This document shows positions 1 to 10,118 of a stretch of 64,000 bases of DNA, piece by piece. Source of the stretch: Alisma plantago-aquatica (Eukaryota > Streptophyta > Magnoliopsida > Alismatales > Alismataceae). The DNA lies in contig OY856410.1 of assembly GCA_963693085.1 (NCBI GenBank), positions 1,397,685,363 through 1,397,749,362 on the forward strand, read 5' to 3'. Position numbers and translations under genes: made by a program. The number at the start of each line of letters is the position of its first letter. Position 1 is the first letter of the stretch. Below the pieces are notes generated by a model. It had not been told where the DNA came from. It was given only the letters and a program-made list of their open reading frames with translations, and ran no database searches.

Positions 1-2132
1 TGGGTAACCCAGAGCATCCTGGACGTGTTAGGGCTGCAGGCGCTGGTGTGGGCATCAAATCTTTTTTTGGGTCATCCCAGCGCAAACATGTCCCAAAAGC
101 GGGACTTTCACAAGAAGAGGTAACATATTCTTTCTTTATAATGTTACTGTAAAAGAGAATTCAAAAATTAGAATTTGACGTTTCTTTTATCCATGTATAG
201 GTGGATAAGCTATTTGACAGGAAACTCGAAGAAGCAATGAAAAAGTGGCAGGCATCTCAGACTGCCACTTACCAGACAATACCCACTGCAGACTCTACTC
301 CTACTCCTACTGTAGAGGTTGGGAGTAATCATGTAGAACCACCACCTAGCACATCCACTGTAAGTATTTTTATGACATAGTAACTAGATTTTAATTCAAG
401 ATGATACGTATATATGAAATTGTAGTCGTTTCAAAAAAAGATGATATGTATATATGTATATAACATTCTTTACACAAAAATTTGTAGGGGTTGAAGCCAT
501 GCCGTCTAAAAAGTAAAGAATATGTTGTGGCAGAGGCGTCGGCTTACCCATCCCTACTAGGGGAAACGTGTCACGGGTCTCCAGTACCAGCTGGTTGGAT
601 TTGGGTGAGCCCGATACATATATTCCCCTAGTGGAAGGATCTTCCACTGCCATATGCCCACACAGATTGTGAAACGCTTGGTGAGGCAGTAGGCGGAGTG
701 ATACTGTGGCTAAAAGCGGATGTCTTCTTTACTGATAAGGTATGGTAAATTTACATTACGTTCAATTGTTAGTGTGTGTATATGCCGGCAGTTGATCTGA
801 AATTATATATATACAGGTTAAAAAGAAGACACCCACAACATCTAGGCCTCCACTTCCACCTCCTGCATTACCTAGTTGGGTTCCACAGGACCTACCTGTC
901 CCGTTAGGTCCTAACTGTAGGGGTATGGCAGTATGGTTAGGGGAACATGATATAAACTCCCCTATAACTGTTTATTCTGATTCAGATTCTACAGGTCAGT
1001 CATACGAAACAAAATTATTTATACAAGATATATTGGAGTTGTTTCGATATGATTGGCTAAATACATCTGTGATAGAGTTATGGATAAGGTGAGATATTCT
1101 TTATACATCCATATACCTTGCGTATGATCTGGTGATCTGGTTTCTTATTTATTAATGCATGCGTAATTAATACATATTTTGCAGCTACTTAGACAACATA
1201 TGTGCAGATTTTGGATTCGAACATGTAGGGTTTTTGATTCCATCCTTGATTAGTCTAGTAGCTAAAGACCCTACATCAGTTCAACAATACTGCTGTGAGT
1301 CTTTTTCAAATTTTGCTGTAAAAAAGAAGACGGTGATAATGGCTCCATTCAATGTAGAGTAAGTTTACTTTGCTTATTATAATTTGGACTTAAGAAAATT
1401 ACATTTTATTGTGGATTTTGAGTTATTAAATTTTAACTTTTTTCCTCTAGGGGTAGGCATTGGGAGTTATTGGTTATTGCCCTCGAGACGTTCACTGTGT
1501 ATTATCTAGATCCTAAGGGGGGTAAATTGAATACAAGATTTGAACACATAATGAAAATGGCAATATTTCGGTGATAAATATTTCATTTTTCATATCCGTT
1601 AACATATGTTATTACATTACTATTTAATTGCAATATTCTGTGTTACATTAACATGTAGGGGTTTTGAGGAGTACAAAAAGGCTGGAGGAAAGGTCCCCAC
1701 GAAAAAGAACCAGCCAATAATTTGGAAGAACGTGCAAGTAAGTTCCCGACTGCAATATATGTATATATTGTTTATGTGAACAATGCTTAATTAGTTGTAT
1801 TTTTTAATATTTTGTATGTTTGAATTTATAGTGTGATACACAAGACAACGGATGGGCATGTGGATACTATGTCATGCGATATATGCACATGATTATCAAA
1901 CATGCCATACTGGATATCGAATGTATTGCTCAGGTATTATATAGTCTCATTAGATAATATGATCGAAATATATCAATCTTATTTATAGCTCATTAATTAT
2001 ATATATACATCATTCTCTTTACAGGTGTTTAAAGCTGACCCCATTACAGGAAAGGACTTACCAAATGTTAATGCTCCCTATACAATGGGAGAATTAAATG
2101 AAGTAAGAGAAGAATGGGTAACAGCCATATAA
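1..2132 (+). pseudogene. CACTA Ulp1-like cysteine protease (C48) gene, copy 1, 5' end outside window
   Basis: Spliced gene carried by the CACTA element. Exons inferred from GT-AG borders and alignment with copies 2 and 3: <1-120, 201-359, 488-744, 817-1088, 1185-1358, 1451-1570, 1659-1737, 1832-1933, 2025-2132. The Ulp1/SENP-type catalytic set is visible: His in RHWELLV (about 1457), Asp in YYLDPKG (about 1510), and the Gln/Cys block TQDNGWACGYYVMRYM (about 1840-1888), so all key residues are kept. Such proteases process SUMO-like substrates in other eukaryotes; their role in CACTA elements is not established. The last exon stops early (ACAGCCATATAA) where copy 2 reads CAA, consistent with a C-to-T change. 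Another fault: the AG-GT borders are assumed, not proven. Likely inactive with its element, though the catalytic domain itself looks undamaged. Confidence 0.8.
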
Positions 2133-2571
2133 TTAGTGGGGGCTTTAAAATATAATTGGGATCCTGATAGCGAATAATGACTAAACAATGATACTTTGTA
2201 AATGAATTTCTGAATTATAATATATGTGTGAATGTTTCTACATGTCTGGATGTTTCTACATGTGTCTGAGTGAAAATGAATGAAAGTGTTGGTTGCTATA
2301 TGAATGTTTCTAAATGTGTGAATGTGAATGAATGGAACTACAGATTGCTAGCATGTGTGAATGTTTATAAATGTGTGAAAATAAAATGGAACTGCAGGTT
2401 GCATTGCTAAATGCATGTTCTACTTTTTTATTGTTAATTTTGCAGGTTTGCGGCCTGTTGTCGGCTGATATCAATGGATGTCGTAAAACCTGTAGTTCAT
2501 AACTGAACTGAACAAGTTTCTCATCCTGCGACCAGCCACAGCAGGTCTGCAGACTGACAGGAAAAAAAAAC

Positions 2572-2974
2572 CAATAGGCGTCGGTTATTTGTAAATAACC
2601 GACACATAATGATATAGTGTCGGTGTTCCTACAATCAACCGACATCTATGTCCTTAACACCACGGCCGTGCTGGACAGCACGGCCGTGGGGCGAAGATAT
2701 ATGGTGTCGGTTTTTTACTTATAACCGACACTGATAGTGCCCAAGATGGCGCCCTTTCTGTGGCGCGAAGGGTTTGGGCGTCAGTTTTTAACTAATAACC
2801 GACGCTTATAGTCCCATGATGGCGCGTTTTCGGTGGCGCGCGAAGAGTTTGGGTGTCGGTTTTGGAACCGACGCCTGATGGGTGGACTTTTAGTGTCGCC
2901 CACATAGGTGTCGCTTAGAAACCGACACTAAAGGATTTAAATAACCGACACTAAAGGTAGGTTCTGTAGTAGTG
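2572..2974. repeat. CACTA copy 1 3' subterminal repeat block
   Basis: About 400 bp of short direct and inverted units built on GTGTCGGTTATT / AATAACCGACAC, spaced 60-90 bp apart and alternating with GC-rich spacers such as a CACGGCCGTG-containing palindrome near 2662-2690. This is the usual position of transposase-binding sites in CACTA elements (known for TNPA-type proteins in En/Spm); binding here is inferred. Confidence 0.75.
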
Positions 2975-3400
2975 ATTGCCCACTGTCGTGGTACAATTCA
3001 CTACCTACGTCTAGGTCGGTTCCACCGTCGTAGTAACCTATACCCTAAACTAGGTGCATTAGAATCGATCTCTCGGTATCCACCATTAACCTTACACCAC
3101 CTTGTTCAAGGGATTTGTCAATTAACGTGAAATTCATCTCTTTTCAACCGTTAATCCTTCTTTCAAAGTAATTAAGGGCATTAGATTATTATTATGGTGA
3201 TCAAGCATAACAATATAATTGAGAAAACGAATTCATACCACGGATTTAAGAGATAAAAGATGAATTATTATGATAAAATTGTCATACAATACTTCCCCGG
3301 GCTACTCCCGGTCCTAAAGAAAAAGGGGATTAGCCCTGCATGTTCATCTCAAAGAGAAATGTGGTAGACAAAAAGGGAAACATGGAGAAAAACGTGATTA

Positions 3401-4016
3401 AGAGATGAACTTGAGTCGCTATATGGAAATTCATACAATGAAAACCCGCGGTGAAATCGCAATCCTAAAGATCTCCATTTGAATTGATTAAACTAAACCC
3501 TTAATCGATTGCTCTGATTTATTTTATTTTCTTTTATTTTACAACAACTCTCGAACTCTTTTAATCGATTTAGCTGATCGAAACCAGTTAGTAGTAGTCT
3601 ACTAAAATTCACGATTCCCTGAGTTCGACTCGGGCCTCACAAGGCCTATATTACATTGATATGTATACTTGTGTTTGCACGCACGGTTTACGCGTGTCAA
3701 GTTCGCCAAAAACTTGACACGAATTTTCCGTGCGTAGAACGCAAGTATACGCGTCAATGTAATATAGGCCCTTGTGAGGCCCGATTCGAACTTAGGGACA
3801 CTGAATTATCGGAAACTACTACTAACTACTCACAATCAGCTAGACCGGTTAACAAGTTGGAAGTTGTTGTGAAATTAAAAGAAAATAAAATAAAACAAAA
3901 CAAAGCAATCGATTAAATGTTTAGTTTAATCAATTCAAAATGAGATCTTTAGGATTGCGGTTTCACCGCTGATTTTCATTGTATGAAATTCTATATAGTC
4001 ACTCATATTTATCTCT
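3401..4016. repeat. Large near-perfect palindrome in tandem monomer 1
   Basis: Arms of about 300 bp pair over their whole length around a centre near 3707. Landmarks: AGAGATGAAC at 3401 against ATCTCT at 4011; GAGTTCGACTCGGGCCTCAC at 3621 against GTGAGGCCCGATTCGAAC near 3774-3791; innermost stem CGTGTCAAGTT (3693-3703) / AACTTGACACG (3711-3721) with a 7-base loop. A transcript would fold into one long hairpin. The 86-codon open frame at 3656-3916 lies inside the arms and is most likely a by-product. Confidence 0.9.
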
Positions 4017-4469
4017 CTATCCGGGTAGTGGTCTGAAATCAGAATTGCCCACTGTCGTGGTACAATTCACTACCTACGTCTAGGTCGGTTCCACCGTCGT
4101 AGTAACCTATACCCTAAACTAGGTGCATTAGAATCGATCTCTCAGTATCCACCATTAACCTTACACCACCTTGTTCAAGAGATTTGTCAATTAACGTGAA
4201 ATTCATCTCTTTTCAACCGTTAATCCTTCTTTCAAAGTAATTAAGGGCATTAGATTATTATTATGGTGATCAAGCATAACAATATAATTGAGAAAATGAA
4301 TTCATACCACGGATTTAAGAGATAAAAGATGAATTACTATGATAAAATTGGCATATAATACTTCCCCGGGCTACTCCCGGTCCTAAAGATAAAGGGAATT
4401 AGCCCCGCATGTTCATCTCAAAGCAAAACGTGGTAGAAAAAAAGGGAAACATGGAGAAAAATGTGATTA

Positions 4470-5085
4470 AGAGATGAACTTGAGTCGCTATATGGAAATT
4501 CATACAATGAAAACCCGCGGTGAAACTGTAATCCTAAAGATCTCCATTTGAATTGATTAAACTAAATCCTTAATTGATTGCTCTATTTTATTTTATTTTC
4601 TTTTATTTTACAACAACTCTCGAACTCTTTTAATCGGTTTAGTTGAGCGCAACCAGTTAGTAGTAGTCTACTAAAATTTAGGTTTCCCTGAGTTCGACTC
4701 GGGCCTCACAAGGCCTATATTACATTGATATGTATACTTGTGTTTGCATGCACGGTTTACTCGTGTCAAGTTCGCCAAAAACTTGACACGAATTTTCCGT
4801 GCGTAGAACGCAAGTGTACGCGTCAATGTAATATAGGCCCTTGTGAGGCCCGAGTCGAACTCAAGGACACTGAATCATCAGAAACTACTACTAACTACTC
4901 GCAATCAGCTAGACCGGTTAACAAGTTGGAAGTTGTTGTGAAATTAAAAGAAAATAAAATAAAACAAAACAAAGAAATCGATTAAATGTTTAGTTTAATC
5001 AATTCAAAATGAGATCTTTAGGATTGTGGTTTCACTGCGGGTTTTCATTATATGAAATTATATATAGTCACTCAGATTTATCTCT
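4470..5085. repeat. Large near-perfect palindrome in tandem monomer 2
   Basis: Same structure as the palindrome 1,069 bp upstream, with the innermost stem CGTGTCAAGTT/AACTTGACACG again at the centre (near 4776). Several differences from monomer 1 lie in one arm only, so the two arms are drifting independently. The arms carry GTTCGACTC / GAGTCGAAC, resembling a polymerase III B box in opposite orientations; this is only a resemblance. Confidence 0.9.
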
Positions 5086-5539
5086 CTATCCGGGTAGTGG
5101 CCTGAAATCAGAATTGTCCACTGTCGTGGTACAATTCACTACCTGCGTCTAGGTTGATTCCACCGTCGTAGTAACCTATACCCTAAACTAAATGCATTAG
5201 AATCGATCTCTCGGTATCCACCATTAACTTTACACCACCTTGTTCAAGGGATTTGTCAATTAACATGAAATTCGTCTCTTTTAAACCGTTAATCCTTCTT
5301 TCAAAGTAATTAAGGGCATTAGATTATTATTATGTTGATCAAGCATAACAATATAATTGAGAAAACGAATTCATACCACGGATTTAAGAGATAAAAGATG
5401 AATTACTATGATAAAATTGTCATACAATGCTTCCCCAGGCTACTCCCGGTCCTAAAGATAAAGGGGATTAGCCCTGCATGTTCATCTCAAAGCGAAACGT
5501 GGTAGAGAAAAAGGAAAACATGGAGAAAAACGTGATTGA

Positions 5540-5823
5540 GTGGTGAAACCCCTGAACGGAGAAGATCCAGGTGTTCCTTGGTGTAGAGTATGTGTTCTCC
5601 CACCTTTCGGTGGTGGAAAACATCTTCTTCGGCGTCCGGAATGACTGGGGCGTGCTTCTGGGCTTCGTCCTTCTCTCCACACCTTCTCGGGATGTGTGCA
5701 GCGGCTAATGACGTGATAGATTGCTCTTGGCCACCGTCATTAGGTATAATCACCGAGTTAGGTCGCCAAAATATCACAACCGTTGGATTTGGATCGATCT
5801 GAAGCAAACTTGTATCTAACGGT
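5540..5823. other. Unassigned stretch beyond the tandem array
   Basis: Starts at the abrupt end of the third tandem monomer. Moderately GC-rich, with no convincing coding frame: several overlapping frames on both strands are open for 60-117 codons but none resembles a known protein. It leads directly into the paired-palindrome array and may belong to the same unrecognised element. Confidence 0.4.
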
Positions 5824-6163
5824 GTCGATACCATCGACACGGGTCGATGGTATCGACCTTGTGCGGTATCGGCTGGCCTCCTTTTCTTTTCTTTGTCGCG
5901 ACTGATGCTAACTCGATACCATCGACGAGGGTCGATGGTATCGACTTTCTTAGGTGTCAGTTTTATCCTTTTGTGTCACTGTAGCTCCACCTGTCGATAG
6001 TATCGACATATGCGTCGATAGTATCGACTCTCTTCTCGCCAGCAACCTGATGGTATATCGATACCATCGACTTCCCTATCGCTAGTATCGACTTTGCTCT
6101 GCTCCTTGCGGCTGGCAACCTGTGGTCGTGTCGATGGTATCGACCACTGTCGATGGTATCGAC
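5824..6163. repeat. Array of five pairs of a 15-bp near-palindrome (GTCGATRSTATCGAC)
   Basis: Ten 15-mers, each GTCGATGGTATCGAC, GTCGATAGTATCGAC, the complement, or a near copy, start at 5824/5843, 5912/5931, 5993/6014, 6057/6078 and 6130/6149. Within each pair the start-to-start distance is 19 or 21 bp; between pairs it is 88, 81, 64 and 73 bp. In the first two pairs the members are in opposite orientation. The intervening sequence also repeats loosely (GCCAGCAACCTGATGG near 6038 and GGCTGGCAACCTGTGG near 6110). Function unknown; comparable arrays lie in and near the SIRE-like LTR at 57 kb. Confidence 0.85.
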
Positions 6164-6605
6164 AGTAGCAGATATTCTTTTTTCCTGAAATTGCAACACA
6201 AACCACATAAGCCGGAATAAAACATATTATTGTAATAATTTATGCTCAAAATACTGAAATAAGGGAAATTTGACATAGAGAAGGATCATAGACCAAAGTA
6301 GATGAATTATGCAATATTAACCACCAAAATGACCAATAAATGCATAAAACACAAGTAAAATATGTCTATAAATGCGACTCAAAATCATCGCATCAAATGG
6401 ATGTCACAGAGTCATAACATATGTATATTCATCGGGTTTAGTTTTATGCAAGGAAGGTTAGAGAAAGGAAACTAGATTAAAATAAGTAAGGGAGAGGGAG
6501 ATCACAACCAGTATGAGTGCAGGGAGAGGGTCCCTAAGTGTGAGAAGAGAAAAGGGGACGGAGGTGGGATACAACCTCCAGGCCCTCAGATCCTGATCCA
6601 AGGGC
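6164..6605. other. Unassigned AT-rich stretch
   Basis: No coding frame or repeat recognised apart from purine-rich tracts at 6480-6560. It should hold the 5' terminus of CACTA copy 2, but no CACTA end or subterminal repeat of the family is visible. Confidence 0.4.
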
Positions 6606-6650
6606 TACTAAAGGAAACCACATTAGTAAAGTTTGGATTTCCCAAATTCA
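6606..6650 (+). repeat. 45-bp direct repeat, left copy
   Basis: TACTAAAGGAAACCA followed by CATTAGTAAAGTTTGGATTT and CCCAAATT matches 13515-13559 with one or two differences. The right copy abuts the 3' terminus of CACTA copy 2 exactly, so the pair brackets that element but is far longer than a CACTA 3-bp target duplication. Confidence 0.85.
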
Positions 6651-6730
6651 AAATTTCGGTAGCATTTCCCCGTTTGTTCTCTAAGTACATATGTACTTGG
6701 AGAACAGCGGGGAAATGCTGCCGAAATTTT
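6650..6730. repeat. 81-bp inverted repeat near the 5' side of CACTA copy 2
   Basis: AAAATTTCGGTAGCATTTCC at 6650 pairs with GGAAATGCTGCCGAAATTTT ending at 6730; the arms of about 40 bp meet at a central AGTACATATGTACT. Only a few mismatches and one gap. It starts where the 45-bp direct repeat ends. Could be a short foldback element or part of the CACTA 5' region. Confidence 0.85.
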
Positions 6731-6875
6731 CTGGAAAACCCAATACACATTATACACTTACTAGTGAGATTAGGTGTTCAAAAATGGGATAGGTGGTACA
6801 CATTTATTATATATAACAATGACAGCACATGTATATTTGATTGTAATATATACTTGTTTTCTCTTTGATCATAGA

Positions 6876-9800
6876 ATGGATAGATCATGGATGTCCATTC
6901 GCAATCGTTGCACCCCAGAGTTTATTTCTGGTCTTGACCAATTTATTAGATTTGCCGAGGAACATAGGAAACAACCTGGAGATAGGTTCTACTGTCCATG
7001 TAGGCATTGCGGTAACAACTTGAAAGTCAGCACTGGTGACGAAATCAAAAGTCATGTCATGTGTAACGGGATTATACAAGGCTATACATAATGGCACTGG
7101 CATGGAGAGATTTCAAACCCGAAACCAGTGGATGTCGATAGCAGTGCTTGTGTGGAAGAAGAAATTGCCTACAATGACATAGATGTGAATGAACCAGTTC
7201 CAGTAGACATCGTTGATGCGATGATGGATAGTTGTGGGGTAGAGCACACCGATCCACCTCCCATGTTTAGAAACATTGTGCATGATGCTGAGATACCGTT
7301 ATACACAGGTTGTAAGTTTACGAAGCTTAGCGCTGTGTTGAGATTGTATAAGCTGAAAGCTAACAATAGATGGAGTGACAAAAGCTTCACGTCATTGTTG
7401 TCTTTGTTGAAAGAAATGCTTCCTGAAGGAAACGAGCTGCCAATCTCAATATACCAGGTAAAGAAATTGTTGTGCCCAATGGGAATGGATGCCAAGAAGA
7501 TACATGCATGCCCGAATGATTGTGTATTATTTCAAAAGGACTATGTGGATTTGAAAGATTGTCCAAAATATGGTGCGTCACGGTATAAATTGACGACTTC
7601 GGGGGAGTCCAAAATTGGTTCTCCTGCCAAGGTGATGTGGTATCTACCTATAATATCACGGTTTCAATGCTTGTTTTCCAATCCGATAGATGTGAAGAAT
7701 TTGAGGTGGCATGCAGATGTTAAGAAAAATAATGATGGGATCCTACGACATGCGTCTGATTCCCCACAGTGGAAGAAGATTGATCTATTGTACACTGAAT
7801 TTGGTGAAGAAGTCAGGAATCTAAGACTTGGGCTTTGTACAGATGGGATGAATCAGTATGGGACATTGAGCAGCCAACATAGCACTTGGCCAGTCATGCT
7901 TGTTATATACAATCTTCCTCCCTGGCTGTGTATGAAAAATAAGTATGTAATGTTGTCGTTGTTGATATCGGGCCCTAAACAACCTGGAAATGACATCGAT
8001 GTTTATCTTAAAACTCTGATTGATGACTTAAAGAAACTCTGGGGTGAAGGTGTGATGACCTATGATGCTTCACGAAGAGAGACATTTCGTTTGCATGCTA
8101 TGTTGTTTTGCACTATTAATGACTTTTCAGCATATGGGAATTTGTCTGGATATAGTGTCAAAGGAGCTAAAGTGTGTCCTATATGTGAAGAGAACACTGA
8201 TTCAACAAGAATAAAACATGGCGGTAAGACTGTATATCTCGGTCATCGAAGGTTTCTTCCAAAATTCCATCAGTATTGTAGGAAGCGCAAAGCATTCAAT
8301 GGATTGAATGAGGAACGGAGTGCACCTAAACCTATACCAGGGGAGGTTGTTTATGAAAGAGTAAAAGACTTTGTCAATGAATTTGGTAAGAGATCACAAT
8401 GTACTATGGCCACACGGAGTGACAAATCTTTATTCAAGAAGAAGTCAATATTTTGGGATCTTCCTTATTGGAGTTCTTTGACAGTCAGGCATTGTATCGA
8501 TGTCATGCACGTTGAGAAAAATGTATGTGATAGTGTCATTGGTACTTTGTTGAATATACCAGGTAAGACTAAAGATGGGATAAAATCCAGACTGGACCTA
8601 CGTGAAATGGGAATAAGGTCAGAATTAACAGAATTTCGTGAAATGGGAAATCGGAGAACATACTTACCTCCCGCTTGTTACACATTGTCTAGAAAGGAGA
8701 AGAAAGCTTTTTGTGAATGTTTGGTAAATGTTAAGGTGCCACAGGGTTACTCATCCAACATCCATAGATTGGTATCAATGAAAGATCTGAAGTTGATAGG
8801 TCTTAAATCTCATGATTGTCACACTCTAACGCAACAAATATTGCCTGTGGCAATTAGATCTATATTGTCGAAGCATGTAAGGTTTGCAATCACCGGACTT
8901 TGTTTCTTTTTCAACAGTCTGTGCAGCGAAGTTATTGACCCTGATACTCTCAATAAATTGCAAAGAGAAGTGGTTGTTACCCTATGTCAGCTTGAGATGT
9001 ATTTTCCTCTGTCGTTCTTTGATATCATGGTACATCTTGTTGTCCACTTGACTAGGGAAGTGAAAATGTTGGGACCAGTTTTCTTGCATTGGATGTATTT
9101 CTTTGAATGATACATGAGCGTTTTTAAAAGTGATGTTCGAAACCGTTATCGGCCTGAAGGGAGTATTATCGAGGGTTATGTGGCGAGAGAGGTTATGGAT
9201 TTTTGCAATGACTTTCTCAGTGGTAATGACACTCCTGATAATGACAAGAATATTGATGAGCAATTTGGCAAAGGAATTTTGGGATCACGTGTGAAAGTAA
9301 TCAGCCATGAGCAGTTGGAACAAGGTCACTTGTATATTTTACACAACATGGATGAAGTGAACGTTTATATCGAGGAACATACCAATTTCATCAAGAGATA
9401 ATATCCTCGAGCCAATACAATGTGGCTTGCTAGAGAGCATAACAAGACATTTATTAAGTGGTTTGAAAATAAAGTCTTACATCAACTATCTCAAACACCA
9501 GATGATATTACTGAAACTATCAAATGCCTCGCCTTTAAACCAAAATTGACTATTATGTCTTATGAAGGGTATGACATTAATGGATTCACATATTACACAA
9601 AGCGCCAAGTGATAAGAGTGTCGTCCAAAACAGTGGGGTCACCCTTCAAGCATCGACTATGTTTTTTGCAAGTGCAAAGGATAAGAGTCCACGTGAAGCT
9701 AAAATGTCATATTACGGTGTCATTGAAGACATATGGGAGTTTGACCACATAGATTTCAGAATTCCGCTCTTCAAATGTAATTGGGTTGATAACAATTCTA

Positions 9801-10015
9801 ATTTGCAGAGTATATTTGAATTGGATGAAAAGCTGCATCGTAAATGCGTGATGCAACACTGTGGGAGAGTCCTAAGGAACTATAGGACAAATCTCACCCG
9901 AGAATACATAAAAGAAGCTGACAAGAGGAAGAAGACAGCCACTGAACAGTGGAACTTCCTGGACAAAGAAGAATGGGATGTGTTTGTTGCTTCAAGACAA
10001 ACGGATGAATTCAAG
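6876..10015 (+). pseudogene. TNP2-type CACTA transposase (decayed)
   Basis: Starts MDRSWMSIRNRC, the usual N-terminus of the transposase-associated domain, with its Cys/His cluster FYCPCRHCGNN at about residues 49-59. The TNP2 core follows and matches family blocks such as YNLPPWLCMKNKYVML (from about 7900), HCIDVMHVEKNVCDSVIGTL (about 8490) and RPEGSIIEGYVAREVMDFCN (about 9150). One frame (6876 onwards) is broken by three in-frame stops: 7089-7091, 9108-9110 (TGA where the family has CGA) and 9399-9401. A one-base frameshift near 9627 moves the rest (MSYYGVIEDIWEF, PLFKCNWVDNN) to another frame, which runs to a splice donor at 10016. Transposases of this class bind and cut CACTA ends in the nucleus. 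The following exons at 10119-12680 continue the same transcription unit, so TNP2 and C48 may have been one fused gene. Confidence 0.88.
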
Positions 10016-10118
10016 GTATTAGGCGTCAGTCCCAATGTCATTAATATATGTTGTATTCACCTATTCAAGATTAACATTTACTGTTACTAACCAAATCATT
10101 AATGAGCATACTAACTAG

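Larger units (their letters stand above)
1..2974 (+). mobile_element. CACTA (En/Spm-type) transposon copy 1, 3' part
   Basis: The window opens inside a CACTA element and runs to its 3' terminus. Positions 1-2974 align throughout with 10523-13514 (copy 2), including exon and intron positions. The end, read on the complementary strand from 2974, begins CACTACTACAGAACCTACC, the CACTA signature, and is preceded by subterminal repeats of the type ATAACCGACACTAAAGG. Directly outside is ATTGCC, the same sequence found at 4044 in the neighbouring tandem monomer, so the right insertion junction is exact. The 5' part and its target duplication lie outside the window. Non-autonomous as seen, because no transposase is in this part. 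Confidence 0.9.
2975..5539. repeat. Tandem array, ~1,069-bp monomer, about 2.4 copies
   Basis: The sequence starting ATTGCCCACTGTCGTGG at 2975 recurs at 4044 and, with small changes, at 5113, giving a period of 1,069 bp twice. Each full monomer has about 426 bp of ordinary sequence, then a ~616-bp palindrome, then ~28 bp. Copies differ by only scattered changes. The third copy ends at about 5538, exactly where its palindrome should begin (predicted 5539). CACTA copy 1 sits at the left edge of the first visible monomer, so the array may continue on the far side of that element. I do not recognise the family; tandemly arranged LTRs are one alternative. Confidence 0.9.

Noticed and set aside
3656..4985. 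Two similar 86-codon open frames at 3656-3916 and 4725-4985 as a duplicated small gene
   Set aside because: They lie in the palindrome arms at the same place of each monomer and are similar because the monomers are. No family resemblance or promoter evidence.
2975..5539. Retrozyme or hammerhead-ribozyme repeat
   Set aside because: No conserved CTGATGAG...GAAA core was found in the monomer.
5824..6163. CRISPR-like array
   Set aside because: Repeats are 15-bp palindromes in pairs with very uneven spacers, no leader or cas genes, and the host is a plant.
5468..6276. Several overlapping minus-strand frames of 64-117 codons
   Set aside because: They overlap in different frames and are kept open by the repeated GTCGATGGTATCGAC words.
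7128..9110. The 660-codon frame as an intact transposase gene
   Set aside because: It is the middle of a longer TNP2 gene: the true start (6876) is cut off by an in-frame stop at 7089 and the C-terminus by stops at 9108 and 9399 and a frameshift.
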